A stretch of 63,887 bases of DNA. Origin: Thiocapsa sp. UBA6158. Its GTDB lineage: Bacteria; Pseudomonadota; Gammaproteobacteria; Chromatiales; Chromatiaceae. This document shows, in pieces, positions 9,506 to 18,274 of this stretch. The first letter of the stretch is position 1. Each line of letters opens with the position of its first letter. The position numbers and the translations under genes are program-made. Under the pieces are notes generated by a model. The model saw only the letters and a list, made by a program, of their open reading frames with translations, was not told the origin of the DNA and did no database searches. The stretch spans positions 23,695 through 87,581 of the forward strand of contig NZ_DIUM01000064.1 in NCBI RefSeq assembly GCF_002423035.1. The letters are read 5' to 3'.

Positions 9506-9889
9506 ATGAGAATCCTCCATACCATGCTGCGGACCGGCAACCTGCAGCGCTCCATCGATTTCTACACCGAGATCCTCGGGATGCAGCTGCTGCGTCAGAA
9601 GGACTATCCCGACGGCGAGTTCACGCTTGCCTTTCTCGGCTACGGCGCAGAGTCCGAGCAGACCGTGATCGAGCTGACCTACAACTGGGGTGTCGATCGC
9701 TACGACTTGGGCAACGGCTACGGCCATATCGCCATCGAGGTCGACGATGTCTATGAGGCGACGGACCGGATCAAGGCCAAGGGCGGCAAGATCATCCGCG
9801 ATGCCGGGCCCATGAATGCGGGCAAGACCATCATCGCCTTCGTCGAGGATCCGGACGGCTACCCGATCGAGCTGATCGGTGCGCGATAA
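9506..9889 (+). CDS. gloA: Lactoylglutathione lyase (glyoxalase I)
   Basis: 127 residues from ATG at 9506 (MRILHTMLR). It converts the hemithioacetal of methylglyoxal and glutathione into S-lactoylglutathione in the cytoplasm. The four metal ligands of the bacterial nickel enzyme are visible: His5, Glu in VIELTYNWG (about 57), His in YGHIAIEV (about 75) and Glu in YPIELIG (about 123). The sequence matches E. coli GloA closely in order and length. A longer reading frame upstream lacks family similarity, so the internal ATG was chosen. The downstream HIT gene is convergent. Confidence 0.95.
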   Translation: MRILHTMLRTGNLQRSIDFYTEILGMQLLRQKDYPDGEFTLAFLGYGAESEQTVIELTYNWGVDRYDLGNGYGHIAIEVDDVYEATDRIKAKGGKIIRDAGPMNAGKTIIAFVEDPDGYPIELIGAR

Positions 9890-10003
9890 CGGGCTTCGAG
9901 GGCTCGCGGATCTCTTGGCCCGCTGCCCGACCCGCGCTGTCGCTCGGGTGATTCCGGGACCAAGCATCCCGACTGCTCATCTCTGTACGACATGCAGGAG
10001 CCA

Positions 10004-10031
10004 CGTCGGGGCGCCTTTAGTCGCCCCGACG
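10004..10031. repeat. Perfect 10-bp inverted repeat between convergent genes
   Basis: CGTCGGGGCG and CGCCCCGACG pair perfectly around an eight-base loop. It lies between the 3' ends of gloA (+) and the HIT gene (-). No T-run follows on either strand, so it is a stem-loop of unknown role, perhaps a shared terminator or a REP-like palindrome. Confidence 0.7.
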
Positions 10032-10061
10032 GGTCGGTCGATACGTCTAGCGGAAATCACC

Positions 10062-10463
10062 TCAGCCGCCCACAAGGGCCGCCTTGAACGTATCCACCTC
10101 GCTTGAGGTGTATGCCCGGGTCATTTCCAGGTACCCCCAAACGGGCTTGGGCCAGCAGGGATCGGTCGGGCTTCGGCCGATGACATGGACATGCAGTTGC
10201 GGCACCAGATTGCCGATCCAGGCCACGTTCACCTTCGGACAACCGAGAACAGCCGTCAGATAGTCCGAGGCCAGCTTGCAGTCGGCGAGGACCGTATCGC
10301 GCTGCGCGACGGGCAGATCCAACAGGTTACCCAAGTCGGTCTCGGGCACCAGGATGAACCAGGGAACGGCCGCGTTGCGATGCAGGAGCAGGTGACTCGC
10401 GGACAATCGGCCCAGCGGATGACAATCGGCAAGGAGTCGGGGGTGCAGGGTAAAGTCGGGCAT
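10062..10463 (-). CDS. HIT-family nucleotide hydrolase/transferase
   Basis: 133 residues from ATG at 10463. The histidine triad LHVHVIGR (about residues 92-99) and the preceding NVAWIGNLVPQ stretch are those of HIT proteins that cleave nucleotide phosphoramidates, dinucleoside polyphosphates or similar bonds. The N-terminal region (PWFILVPE) fits the family beta-sheet. Branch and substrate cannot be assigned. Reading frame upstream of this ATG shows no conserved residues, so the internal start is preferred. Confidence 0.85.
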   Translation of the reverse strand: MPDFTLHPRLLADCHPLGRLSASHLLLHRNAAVPWFILVPETDLGNLLDLPVAQRDTVLADCKLASDYLTAVLGCPKVNVAWIGNLVPQLHVHVIGRSPTDPCWPKPVWGYLEMTRAYTSSEVDTFKAALVGG

Positions 10464-10671
10464 GACCAGCGGGCTCCGTTGAATCCAAAGGCGGCGATCG
10501 ATCAGGTCGGCACGCCGAGACGGTGATACGCAGTGGATGTCCTGTCGAGCCGGCTTGCGTAGAGTCTCCGCCGCCAGCCGTCGATTCGGACAGATCGTAT
10601 GAATGGAGCGCAGGCATGGCCCGATAACCGGCCCGACCGACATCCTCTACCCTAAGGAGTCACTGCACATC

Positions 10672-11382
10672 ATGCAAATCAACGATCCGAATGCCTACCG
10701 TCGTTGCGAGGAGGTCGATCTCATCGGCGACTTGATCGAGGTACGCGACCGCCGTGTCCTCGAGCTGGGTTGCGGCGCCGCCTACATGACCCGTGCGCTG
10801 GCCACCCGCTTCGGCGCGGCCCGCATCACGGCGACCGAGGTCGATCGCATCCAGCATGCGCGCAACCTCGCGATCGCGGATCTGCCGCAGGTCTGCTTTC
10901 GCTATGGCGGCGCCGAGTCGATCGCGGATCCGGACGCCAGCTACGACCTCGTCGTCATGCTCAAGTCGCTCCACCATGTCCCGGTTGCGGCCATGGATCA
11001 AGCACTGCGCGAGATCCATCGCGTGCTGGTCCCGGGCGGTCTGCTCTATGTCTGCGAACCCGTTTACTGGGGTGACTTCAATGCCATCATGCGCCTGATC
11101 GACGACGAGCGTCTGGTCCGCGAGGCCGCGTTCGAGGCCCTCCGCAACGCCGTCGATGCTGGACGGTTCGAGCTGGTGGAAGAGGTCTTCTTCGAGTCCG
11201 AAGGCATCTACCCCGACTGGGAGAGCTTCGCCGCACGTTTCATCGACGTGACCCACAGCGAGCGAAACCTCGATGCCGCATGCCTGGCCGAAATCCGCGC
11301 GGCCTTCGAGCGCCATCTGACACCGCAAGGCGTGCGCTTGTGGAAACCCCATCGGGTCGATCTGTTGCGGCGGGTTGACTGA
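10672..11382 (+). CDS. SAM-dependent class I methyltransferase
   Basis: 236 residues from ATG at 10672, preceded by a good ribosome binding site (AAGGAGT, 10653-10659). Motif I is VLELGCGAAY (about residues 28-37), an acidic residue for SAM ribose follows in ITATEVDR, and the post-motif LREIHRVLVPGGLLYV is typical of Methyltransf_11 proteins. The substrate is unknown. It stands alone on this strand before the ParA-like remnant. Confidence 0.85.
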   Translation: MQINDPNAYRRCEEVDLIGDLIEVRDRRVLELGCGAAYMTRALATRFGAARITATEVDRIQHARNLAIADLPQVCFRYGGAESIADPDASYDLVVMLKSLHHVPVAAMDQALREIHRVLVPGGLLYVCEPVYWGDFNAIMRLIDDERLVREAAFEALRNAVDAGRFELVEEVFFESEGIYPDWESFAARFIDVTHSERNLDAACLAEIRAAFERHLTPQGVRLWKPHRVDLLRRVD

Positions 11383-11447
11383 AGCGACCGGGAGCCGATC
11401 ATGATCCACGTGCGCGATCCAGACAGCATCGACCGAGCCGGAGACTC

Positions 11448-12068
11448 ATGAGCACAGACCCCATGCCCCCGGCCCGCATTGCCTTCTGGCATCGCAAGGG
11501 CGGAACGGGCAAGACCAGCCTCGCCATCGGCTGCGCGGTTCGTCTGGCCGGCGGATCCGCAGCGGACCTTGACGCGGACCCGCACTCGCCTGCGCAGGGT
11601 GCGCGGGTGCTGCTCTTGGATACCGATCCCCAGGGCACGGCCGCGGCCTGGGGCGAGCGCTTCGCCGATCGGTTCGGAATCGCCGTGCGGGCGGACAGCG
11701 GTTTTGCCCTCTGGCACGACTGGGCCGAGCGCGCCATGGGTTTCGATGCTGTCCTGGTCGATTGCCCGCCCACCGTCGGCCCCGAGGTCATGGAGATCCT
11801 CGCCGGTGTCGATCGGCTCCTGATTCCCACTCGCCCGGCTTGGCCGGATGTGTGGGCGCTGGAGTCCGTCGCGGATCTCGTCGCAGATCTTCATTTATCC
11901 GGTGGCCGCGGCCGACGGGCGCACGCTGCGCGACGTCATCGGTCAGAAGAGCGCACATGGGTTCGGCTTCTGGGATGCCATGCTCATGGAGACACGCTTG
12001 CTCACCGAAGACATGCACGACGCTCGCAGGGTTGGAGCCCTGCGCCTGAAGAACCCGTTCAAGGCTGA
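11448..12068 (+). pseudogene. ParA-family ATPase, disrupted after about residue 145
   Basis: Residues 1-145 are a recognisable ParA/MinD-type ATPase: deviant Walker A RKGGTGKTS, switch region LLLDTDPQG and Walker B-like DAVLVDCPPT. From about position 11880 the frame loses similarity and runs out as Arg/His-rich shadow sequence, while another frame carries a PIN-domain ending. The C-terminal third of a normal ParA is missing. There is also an extra segment of about 18 residues (DLDADPHSPAQGA) just before the switch motif. It is most likely a remnant joined to another broken gene; a functional truncated protein cannot be excluded. Confidence 0.65.
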
Positions 12069-12090
12069 TTTCGATCTCGGACTGGATTGA
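11881..12090 (+). pseudogene. C-terminal fragment of a PIN-domain (VapC-like) protein
   Basis: In the frame offset from the ParA remnant, the translation reads FIYPVAAADGRT, GFGFWDAMLMET, LLTEDMHDARR and LKNPF. This follows the order of the last third of PIN toxins: a WDA helix, an acidic EDM motif and an NPF end. Between MET and LLTEDM the usual Ala-Gly-Cys strand is missing, suggesting an internal deletion. No PIN N-terminus or antitoxin gene is present. The fragment joins the ParA remnant near 11880 and its end overlaps the convergent EAL gene by 32 bases. Confidence 0.55.
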
Positions 12091-14095
12091 ACTCATCCCG
12101 GCCGTCCACCTCGGCGGCGATCGCCTCGGCCTCGACCAGGCGACTCATCAGAAAACCCTGGATCTGATCGCAGCCCTGCAAGGAGAGCGATTCAAGCTGC
12201 TCACGGGTTTCGACCCCCTCGGCCACCACCAGGAGACCCTGCGCATGGGCCAAGTCGATGGTCGAGCGCACAAAGCTCTGATCAACGGGATCCCGATCCA
12301 TGTAGCGGATAAAGCCCTTGTCGATCTTGACCAGGTCGATCGGGAGCTGTTTGAGCTGGCTCGCCGGGATGTGACCCGTCCCGAAGTTGTCCAGGGCGAT
12401 GGCAACGCCCAGCTCGCGCAGCTCGGCAAGCGGTGCGAGCCCGGCGAGCGGGTTGCGCGGCAGGAGCGTCTCGCGCACCTCGAGACAAATGAGCTCGGGT
12501 GGCAATCCGATGCGATCCAGGAGCTCCCGGATCTCGCGTGCCAAGCCAGGGTCGGCGAGCTGGCGGGCCGAAAGATTGACATGGATCCTGACCCGTCCTC
12601 GATTCAACCAGTCCCGCGCCTGCTTGGCGGCCTCTTCCAAGACCCAGCGGCCCACGGGTTGGGCCAGGTCGCTCTGCTCGATCCCGGCGAGGAAGTCGCG
12701 CGGCACCAGGAGTCCGTCGCGCGGGTGCTGCCAGCGCATCAAGGCTTCCACCCCGACGATAGTGGCGGTCGCCAGACCGATGATGGGTTGGTAGAGCAGA
12801 TTGAATTCGCCGCGCTCCAAGGCCTGGCCAAGCTCGAGCACCCGCTGACGGTGTCGGCGCGCACCATGGTCCGAGCTCGGCTGCAAGACGGTTCGGTCGG
12901 GCGCGGCACGCTCCTCGGTGATATCTTGGATGGCCAACACGACACCAGAGCCGAGATCGTCGGCTGTCTTGGCGCCCAGGATGCGCAGCCAGCGTCGGCC
13001 GCTGTCGGTCTCCCGGGGCAGCTCCACCGTCAGATCGCGTGCCGCGGCGAGCCGGCCGGGCAGGTCGGACTCGGCCAGTCCGGCCGCGTCGAGCAGCTCG
13101 TCGAGACCGAGACGGACGCTGGACTCCGCGGTCAGTCCCAAGGCCCGCAAGGCGGCATCGTTGATGAAACGAATCACGCCCCCGCTGTCCGCCAGGATGA
13201 GCCCCGGGAGCCCGCACTGCTCGAGCATGCGTTTCCACTGGTCCAGCTCGCGCAGCTCGTCCTCGGCCTCCTGGAGCGCCTCGCCTTGCACGGCGATGAC
13301 CCGCCTAAGCAGTTTGAGATAGATCTCCTGGACATCCTTCAGGAGGTCGCGGCGGGTCAGGATGCCGACCAGACGACCCTGCTCGTCCTCGACCACCAGG
13401 CGCCTGATCCCGAGCTCGCGCATTCGGGTCCCTGCTTCCCGCGCGGGTCGATCCGCGCCGATGCTCTGCAAGGGCAGCGACATGCGCCGGGCCAGCGGCG
13501 TGCTCCCGAGATCCAGTTCCGAACCCGCGAGACGAACCGCGTCGCGCTCACTCAGGATGCCGATCGCGCGCCCGGCCTCGGCCACCACCACCGAGCTGAT
13601 CCGCCGCTCGGCCATGATCCGCAGCGCCTCGGCCACCGTCACCTCCGGGGGCAGATTGACCGGGTCGCGGGTCATGAGATCCGCGACCCGCCGCTCGCCG
13701 AGCAGATCACCCCCGCCCAGGATACGCGCGAAATCGGTCTCGGAGAGCACCCCGACAAGCTGGCCTGCACTGTCGACCAGCACCAGGTGTCGGCAGCCGC
13801 GCGCGCTCATGCGGGCATAACCCTCGGCGAAGGTCAGCTCGGGCGTCGCGGTGAGCGGATCCGGCGACATCCGCTCGCGCAAGGGCGAGCTTGGATCATA
13901 GGTGCCGCGGGCGAGGAGCGAGAGCGCGTCGCGCTCGGTGAAGATGCCGACCGGGTGGCCGGCGATGGCCAGCACGACCGAGCTGATCCGACGCTCGCCC
14001 ATCGCCGCGACCGCCAGCCCGAGCGGATCCTCGGGGGAGAGGACGAAGGGGGTCCTGGATTGGCACAGATCAGCCAGGGTGAGTGTCTCGATCAT
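12059..14095 (-). CDS. CBS(x4)-PAS-EAL cyclic-di-GMP signalling protein
   Basis: 678 residues from ATG at 14095; a GTG 14 codons upstream is an alternative. Four CBS repeats fill about residues 1-235 (repeated RRISSVV and GILTRRD-type motifs), a PAS-like domain follows (about 265-395), then an EAL domain (about 400-665). There is no GGDEF domain. EAL residues seen: EALMRW, HVNLSARQ, CLEVRE, VKIDKGF, VAEGVET and IQGFLMSR. The usual DDFGTG reads DNFGTG, so one acidic active-site residue is replaced. It is likely a cytosolic c-di-GMP phosphodiesterase or sensor gated by adenine nucleotides (CBS) and a PAS ligand. Activity is uncertain because of the substitution. Confidence 0.85.
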   Translation of the reverse strand: MIETLTLADLCQSRTPFVLSPEDPLGLAVAAMGERRISSVVLAIAGHPVGIFTERDALSLLARGTYDPSSPLRERMSPDPLTATPELTFAEGYARMSARGCRHLVLVDSAGQLVGVLSETDFARILGGGDLLGERRVADLMTRDPVNLPPEVTVAEALRIMAERRISSVVVAEAGRAIGILSERDAVRLAGSELDLGSTPLARRMSLPLQSIGADRPAREAGTRMRELGIRRLVVEDEQGRLVGILTRRDLLKDVQEIYLKLLRRVIAVQGEALQEAEDELRELDQWKRMLEQCGLPGLILADSGGVIRFINDAALRALGLTAESSVRLGLDELLDAAGLAESDLPGRLAAARDLTVELPRETDSGRRWLRILGAKTADDLGSGVVLAIQDITEERAAPDRTVLQPSSDHGARRHRQRVLELGQALERGEFNLLYQPIIGLATATIVGVEALMRWQHPRDGLLVPRDFLAGIEQSDLAQPVGRWVLEEAAKQARDWLNRGRVRIHVNLSARQLADPGLAREIRELLDRIGLPPELICLEVRETLLPRNPLAGLAPLAELRELGVAIALDNFGTGHIPASQLKQLPIDLVKIDKGFIRYMDRDPVDQSFVRSTIDLAHAQGLLVVAEGVETREQLESLSLQGCDQIQGFLMSRLVEAEAIAAEVDGRDEFNPVRDRNQP

Positions 14096-14635
14096 GGTGT
14101 GACTCGCTGCGCATTCTCTAAAACCGATGACGATCACGATTCAACTGAGTGCCTCGAAACCCTCGCGGGCATCTTGTCTCCATGCCTCGCAGGCGGTCCG
14201 TGGCCCGCTCCTGGCCGGATCATAGCATCCTTCTAAAATCGGCACGGATCCCTCGACTCGCCTCGTTGCGGTCTCGGCTCTGGATGCTGTGGTCTCTTCA
14301 GCTTGCGAGAGACAGTGAAAGGGGCAAGACGCCGGAGTCTTGTGTTCCAGCTGTCGCTATGGCGCGTCGGGATCAGCACTGTCGGTCGGCAACCCTTTGC
14401 CGAAACGGGCGCCGCGGGCGCCGATGTTGCGTCGCCGGAGTTGCTCCGACGGCGGCCGCTCGAGGGTCTGCTTCGGCGGATGGCGTTGCTGCGGGCTTGA
14501 CCGCCGTCGATCCCTGGATTTCCTAAGGTGCCGTAGCAGGTAGCCTTGCGGCAGCAACGCCAACACAAGCCGCCTTGGATAGAGGGTGCCGTTGCCTCCT
14601 GCATCGACACCCTCCGCGGGCCAGCTCGCCCCGCC
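14096..14635. other. Intergenic region of 540 bases without recognised gene
   Basis: Reading frames here give low-complexity Arg/Ser/Pro translations without family resemblance. The stretch separates the EAL gene's upstream side from the end of bciB. Apart from small GC-rich palindromes near 14410 nothing is identifiable; it may hold the EAL promoter and old repeat debris. Confidence 0.5.
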
Positions 14636-15922
14636 CTATCCCTCCGACGAAGACTCGGCCGCTGTCGGCGCGAGCGGCCGCCCGAAGGTCTGCTCGTAAA
14701 GCTCCGAGTAGGGCTCGAGCGTCTCGTAGACGTGGCCGGGCACCACGCGCGACTCGAACTTGGGGAACTTGCTGCGGACATAGTTGAGGTTGCGCAGCAA
14801 CTTCATCTCGATGACGGCGCGGGCGAATTCGAGGCCCTTGGGGCCGCGGGTGCGCTGGAGCATGGCGACCAGCTTGCGGATCGGCATCGGCGGGCGTTTC
14901 TGTCCCGGCGGGTGGCTCAGGCGCTCCATGTAGCGCGGCATCCCGCGGTTGCGGTCGCCGGATTCGGTCAGCTCGCCGATCTCAAGCTCCGGGCGGAGCA
15001 TCTCGAAGAGCTCCTCGCCCCTGGGCGTGCGCACCATGACCCATTGCCAGCCGAGCGGGGCGCCCATGTAGCCGATGGTGATGTCGCTGAGTGTGTTGGC
15101 GTAGTCGAAGCAGGAGAGACAGGACGACGGGAAGATGCCATGCAGCTTGTCCATCGGGAAGTCGATGTAGTTCAGGCGCTCGACATGCCCGTCTTCATGG
15201 CGCATCCAGAGGCTGAAGTCCTGCATGAACTCGTGATGCACGACGGTCTCGGGCGACTTCGAGACCTGGGTCAGGAAATATTCGAGATCCGGATAGCTGA
15301 CGTTGTCGCTGCAGGGGATGCCGATGACGTAAAGGCGCTCCAGACCCAGCTCGGCCTCGGCGGCGCGCAGTTGATGGACCTGGCAGCCGGTGCCGACGAC
15401 GGCGAGGCGCTTGATGCCCTGATCGCGCACCGCGTCGATCAAGCTGAGCGCCGGGGAGAGGCAGGGTTTGTTTCCGGCGGTCGCCAGAACCTCCTGCGGG
15501 GTGCGCGCCAGCAGGGGCTGTGCCTTGAAGCGCGTTCCGGGTGCGGCGGCGGTGGTGATGACGGCGTCGACCTTGTCCTGTTCGAGCAGGCGCGCGCCCA
15601 GGGTCGTAACCATCCCGCTCCATTGCGCATGGGGGTTGGGGCGTGCCATCCGCGCGGCGTACATGGCGCGATAGATCCCGAAGCGGCCTTCTTCGCCGGC
15701 GTGGCGGGTGCGCCCGTGCAGACGCTGCTCGATCCCGCGGGTCTGGTTGCGCACGAAGGTGCAGGTCTGCGACATTAGCAGCTTGAGGCTGCTGTCGCAG
15801 AAGCCGCAGTCGCTACACAGACGCGGACGCCCCTTGAGCCGCTCGTCGCTGCTGAGCAACGAGATCTGGTCGAGTCCCTTCGAAGGACCTTCTTCCATCG
15901 GCGCAATGTCGGTGCTCGTCAT
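14636..15922 (-). CDS. bciB: Ferredoxin-type 8-vinyl reductase of (bacterio)chlorophyll synthesis (BciB)
   Basis: 428 residues, a FrhB/FdhB-type flavin and iron-sulfur protein (F420 hydrogenase beta family). The N-terminal cysteines in RLCSDCGFCDSS and TCTFV, together with SCLSCFDYANTLSD (about residue 265), would hold 4Fe-4S clusters. Length and these motifs match BciB, which reduces the C8 vinyl group of divinyl (proto)chlorophyllide with ferredoxin. Its place 1.3 kb from bchI-bchD supports this over a hydrogenase-type role. It starts divergently from an alpha/beta hydrolase gene, with 87 bases between the two starts. Confidence 0.88.
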   Translation of the reverse strand: MTSTDIAPMEEGPSKGLDQISLLSSDERLKGRPRLCSDCGFCDSSLKLLMSQTCTFVRNQTRGIEQRLHGRTRHAGEEGRFGIYRAMYAARMARPNPHAQWSGMVTTLGARLLEQDKVDAVITTAAAPGTRFKAQPLLARTPQEVLATAGNKPCLSPALSLIDAVRDQGIKRLAVVGTGCQVHQLRAAEAELGLERLYVIGIPCSDNVSYPDLEYFLTQVSKSPETVVHHEFMQDFSLWMRHEDGHVERLNYIDFPMDKLHGIFPSSCLSCFDYANTLSDITIGYMGAPLGWQWVMVRTPRGEELFEMLRPELEIGELTESGDRNRGMPRYMERLSHPPGQKRPPMPIRKLVAMLQRTRGPKGLEFARAVIEMKLLRNLNYVRSKFPKFESRVVPGHVYETLEPYSELYEQTFGRPLAPTAAESSSEG

Positions 15923-16009
15923 TCGCTGGCCCCCGGCAGGTCGCGCCTGGGCTCATGGGCGGCGAGGAGCGCCCCGCTCGTGATTGGGCTCGTCATTGAA
16001 GGAACGGAC

Positions 16010-17020
16010 ATGCTTCGAATTCTCCTCAGGGTGTTGGCTGGTCTCGTTGTACTTGTCGTGTTGGCGGTCGTCGCCGGGCCTTTTCTGATCTCGGGGAAGC
16101 CGAGCGACGGGCTCGCCTCCAACGCCGAGGCGGCATCGACCGAAAGTCGTTTCGTCGGGATTCCGTTCGCGGGGACCGCGGGGCTTTCAATCCATTATCT
16201 CGAGCCGCCGTCGCAGGCTTTGTCCGGGGCGCCGTCGGATGCGACGGCCTTCCTCCTGTTGCACGGCTTCACCTTCAACGCCTGGACCTGGCAGCCGGTG
16301 CTCGACGCCTTCGCCGCTCGGGGTCGGGCGGTCGCCTATGATCAGTTGCCCTATGGTCTCAGTGCGAAGCCGATGCGGGCCGACTGGGACGGTCCGAATC
16401 CCTACTCGAAGGACGCCGCCATCACCCAGCTCTTCGCGGTGATGGATGCCCTCGGGTTGGAGCGCGCTGTCCTGGTCGGGAATTCCTCGGGCGGAACGCT
16501 CGCACTGGAGGCGGCGTTGACGCATCCCGAGCGGGTGTCGGCCTTGATCCTGGTGGCGCCCTGGGTCTACGCCACGCGTCCGACCCTGCCCGAGTGGCTG
16601 GCCAGTCTGCCGCAGATGCGTCGTCTGAGTCTATTGATCGCGCGCAAGTTGGGCGAAGATGGCGCTTTGATGGATCTGTCCTACGCGGATGCAACCAAGA
16701 TCTCGGAGGAGCGTCGCGCGCAGTTCGGGATTCACGCCCGGGTTGCGGGTTGGGATCTCGCCTGGGGCGAGCTGCTGGCCTTGTCGCTCTCGGCACCGGT
16801 GACGGTGAGTGCGCATCTGGCGGAGGTGGCGATGCCCGTGCTGCTCGTCAGCGGGGAGACCGATCGGCTGGTGCCGATCGAGGACAGTCGGCGCGTGGCC
16901 GAGACGCTGCCGGACGCGACCTTCGCCGTGATCGAGGGCTGCGGGCACGTCCCGCAGGAGGAATGTCCGGCGGCCTTCAAGGCGGTCGTCGAGGAGTGGC
17001 TGGATGCCCGCGGCTTGTGA
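16010..17020 (+). CDS. Membrane-anchored or exported alpha/beta hydrolase
   Basis: 336 residues from ATG at 16010, behind GAAGGA. An N-terminal hydrophobic helix (about residues 2-25) suggests export or membrane anchoring. The oxyanion region HGFTFNAWTW, nucleophile GNSSGG (Ser about 157), an acid in SGETDRLVP and His in CGHVPQEE complete an alpha/beta hydrolase triad. The substrate is unknown. It is divergent from bciB and just upstream of bchI; a pigment role is possible but not shown, and it is distinct from bchO below. Confidence 0.85.
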   Translation: MLRILLRVLAGLVVLVVLAVVAGPFLISGKPSDGLASNAEAASTESRFVGIPFAGTAGLSIHYLEPPSQALSGAPSDATAFLLLHGFTFNAWTWQPVLDAFAARGRAVAYDQLPYGLSAKPMRADWDGPNPYSKDAAITQLFAVMDALGLERAVLVGNSSGGTLALEAALTHPERVSALILVAPWVYATRPTLPEWLASLPQMRRLSLLIARKLGEDGALMDLSYADATKISEERRAQFGIHARVAGWDLAWGELLALSLSAPVTVSAHLAEVAMPVLLVSGETDRLVPIEDSRRVAETLPDATFAVIEGCGHVPQEECPAAFKAVVEEWLDARGL

Positions 17021-17033
17021 CGAGCGTTCCGTT

Positions 17034-17127
17034 TTAAAGTTGAAACAGCCTCTCGACCAAGCTCGGTGAAATCGCCAAGGCCGAATACACCATGAAAACG
17101 ACGCATGTCGCTCTGGGCGCGGTTGAA
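17034..17127. repeat. Diverged single unit B of the TTAAACCGCG repeat family
   Basis: The 3' two thirds, ending GGGCGCGGTTGAA, match unit B of the 28755-28841 copy (shared GGTGAAATC, GAATACA and GACGCATG words). The left end is degenerate (TTTTAAAGTTGAAAC). It lies between the hydrolase stop and the bchI leader. Confidence 0.7.
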
Positions 17128-17248
17128 ACGCCTTCGCATTGATCGACTCCGCTTGACCTGACTGAAGTCGGGGCGCTAGGGTCGCGCCCCGTATCCCTTG
17201 GTCCAAGCACACTGCAATCCAATCTCACTGCAACCAGGTTCGCTGCGT

Positions 17249-18274
17249 ATGCCCATCCCGTTTCCGTTTTCCGCTGTCGTCGCCCAGGAGGAGATGAAGC
17301 GCTCCCTGTTGATTGCGGCCATCGATCCCTCGATCGGCGGCGTTCTCGTCTTCGGTGACCGCGGGACGGGTAAGTCCACGGCGATTCGTGGTCTCGCGGC
17401 GCTTCTGCCGAAGATGCGGGCGGTCGACTGCGTCTATAACTGCGACCCGGAGGCGGGCGAGGATGCGCTTTGCGCCGAGTGCCGCACCAAGCGTGCCAAA
17501 GGTCCGCTGAAGAGCCGGATGGTGCCGGTGCCGGTGGTGGATCTGCCGCTCGGTGCGACCGAGGATCGCGTGATCGGTGCGCTGGATCTGGAGCGTGCTT
17601 TGACCAAGGGCGAGAAGGCCTTCGAGCCCGGCCTCCTGGCCCGCGCCCATCGCGGTTTCCTCTACATCGACGAGGTCAACCTGCTGGAAGACCATCTCGT
17701 CGACTCGCTGCTCGACGTGGCCGCCTCGGGCGAGAACCTGGTCGAGCGCGAGGGTCTGAGTATTCGTCACCCCGCCCGTTTCGTGTTGGTCGGCTCGGGT
17801 AACCCGGAGGAGGGCGAGCTACGGCCCCAGTTGCAGGACCGCTTCGGTCTCTCCGTCGAGGTCAAGACGCCGCAGGATCTGCCGACCCGCATGAAGGTCG
17901 TGCGTCTGCGCGATGAGTTCGAGCGCGACCCGCCGGCCTTCGTGCTGAAGTGGAAGCGCCAGGACAGCAAGGTCCGCAATCAGATCCAGAAGGCGCGTGA
18001 TTTTCTGCCGACCGTCGAGGTCCCGGACGCGACCCTGGAGCAGGCGGGACGGCTCTGCATCAAGCTCGGTACCGACGGACTGCGCGGTGAGTTGACCCTG
18101 ATCCGCGCCGCCCGTGCCTTTGCGGCACTCAAGGGCGATGGCGTGGTGCTGGACGAGCATCTGGTTCAGGTGGCCGCCTCCGCACTGCGGCATCGGCTGC
18201 GCCGCGATCCGCTCGACGAATCCGGCTCGACCAGCCGGGTCGAACGGGCGGTCGGGGAGTTGTTCGGGGAATGA
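17249..18274 (+). CDS. bchI: Magnesium chelatase subunit BchI (AAA+ ATPase)
   Basis: 341 residues from ATG at 17249. Walker A is GDRGTGKST (about residues 36-44), Walker B FLYIDEVNLL, and the sensor region GSGNPEEGELRPQLQDRFG is typical. With BchD it forms the ATP-driven ring that lets BchH insert Mg2+ into protoporphyrin IX, the first committed step to bacteriochlorophyll. Length is standard for BchI. Its stop overlaps the bchD start by four bases (ATGA), so the two are translationally coupled. Confidence 0.96.
   Translation: MPIPFPFSAVVAQEEMKRSLLIAAIDPSIGGVLVFGDRGTGKSTAIRGLAALLPKMRAVDCVYNCDPEAGEDALCAECRTKRAKGPLKSRMVPVPVVDLPLGATEDRVIGALDLERALTKGEKAFEPGLLARAHRGFLYIDEVNLLEDHLVDSLLDVAASGENLVEREGLSIRHPARFVLVGSGNPEEGELRPQLQDRFGLSVEVKTPQDLPTRMKVVRLRDEFERDPPAFVLKWKRQDSKVRNQIQKARDFLPTVEVPDATLEQAGRLCIKLGTDGLRGELTLIRAARAFAALKGDGVVLDEHLVQVAASALRHRLRRDPLDESGSTSRVERAVGELFGE

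Noticed and set aside
12245..14236. 663-codon plus-strand frame opposite the EAL gene
   Set aside because: Mirror frame of the CBS-PAS-EAL gene, no recognisable domains.
14303..14526. Small ORFs in the 14.1-14.6 kb gap
   Set aside because: Several frames overlap each other with Arg/Ser-rich shadow-like translations and no ribosome sites.
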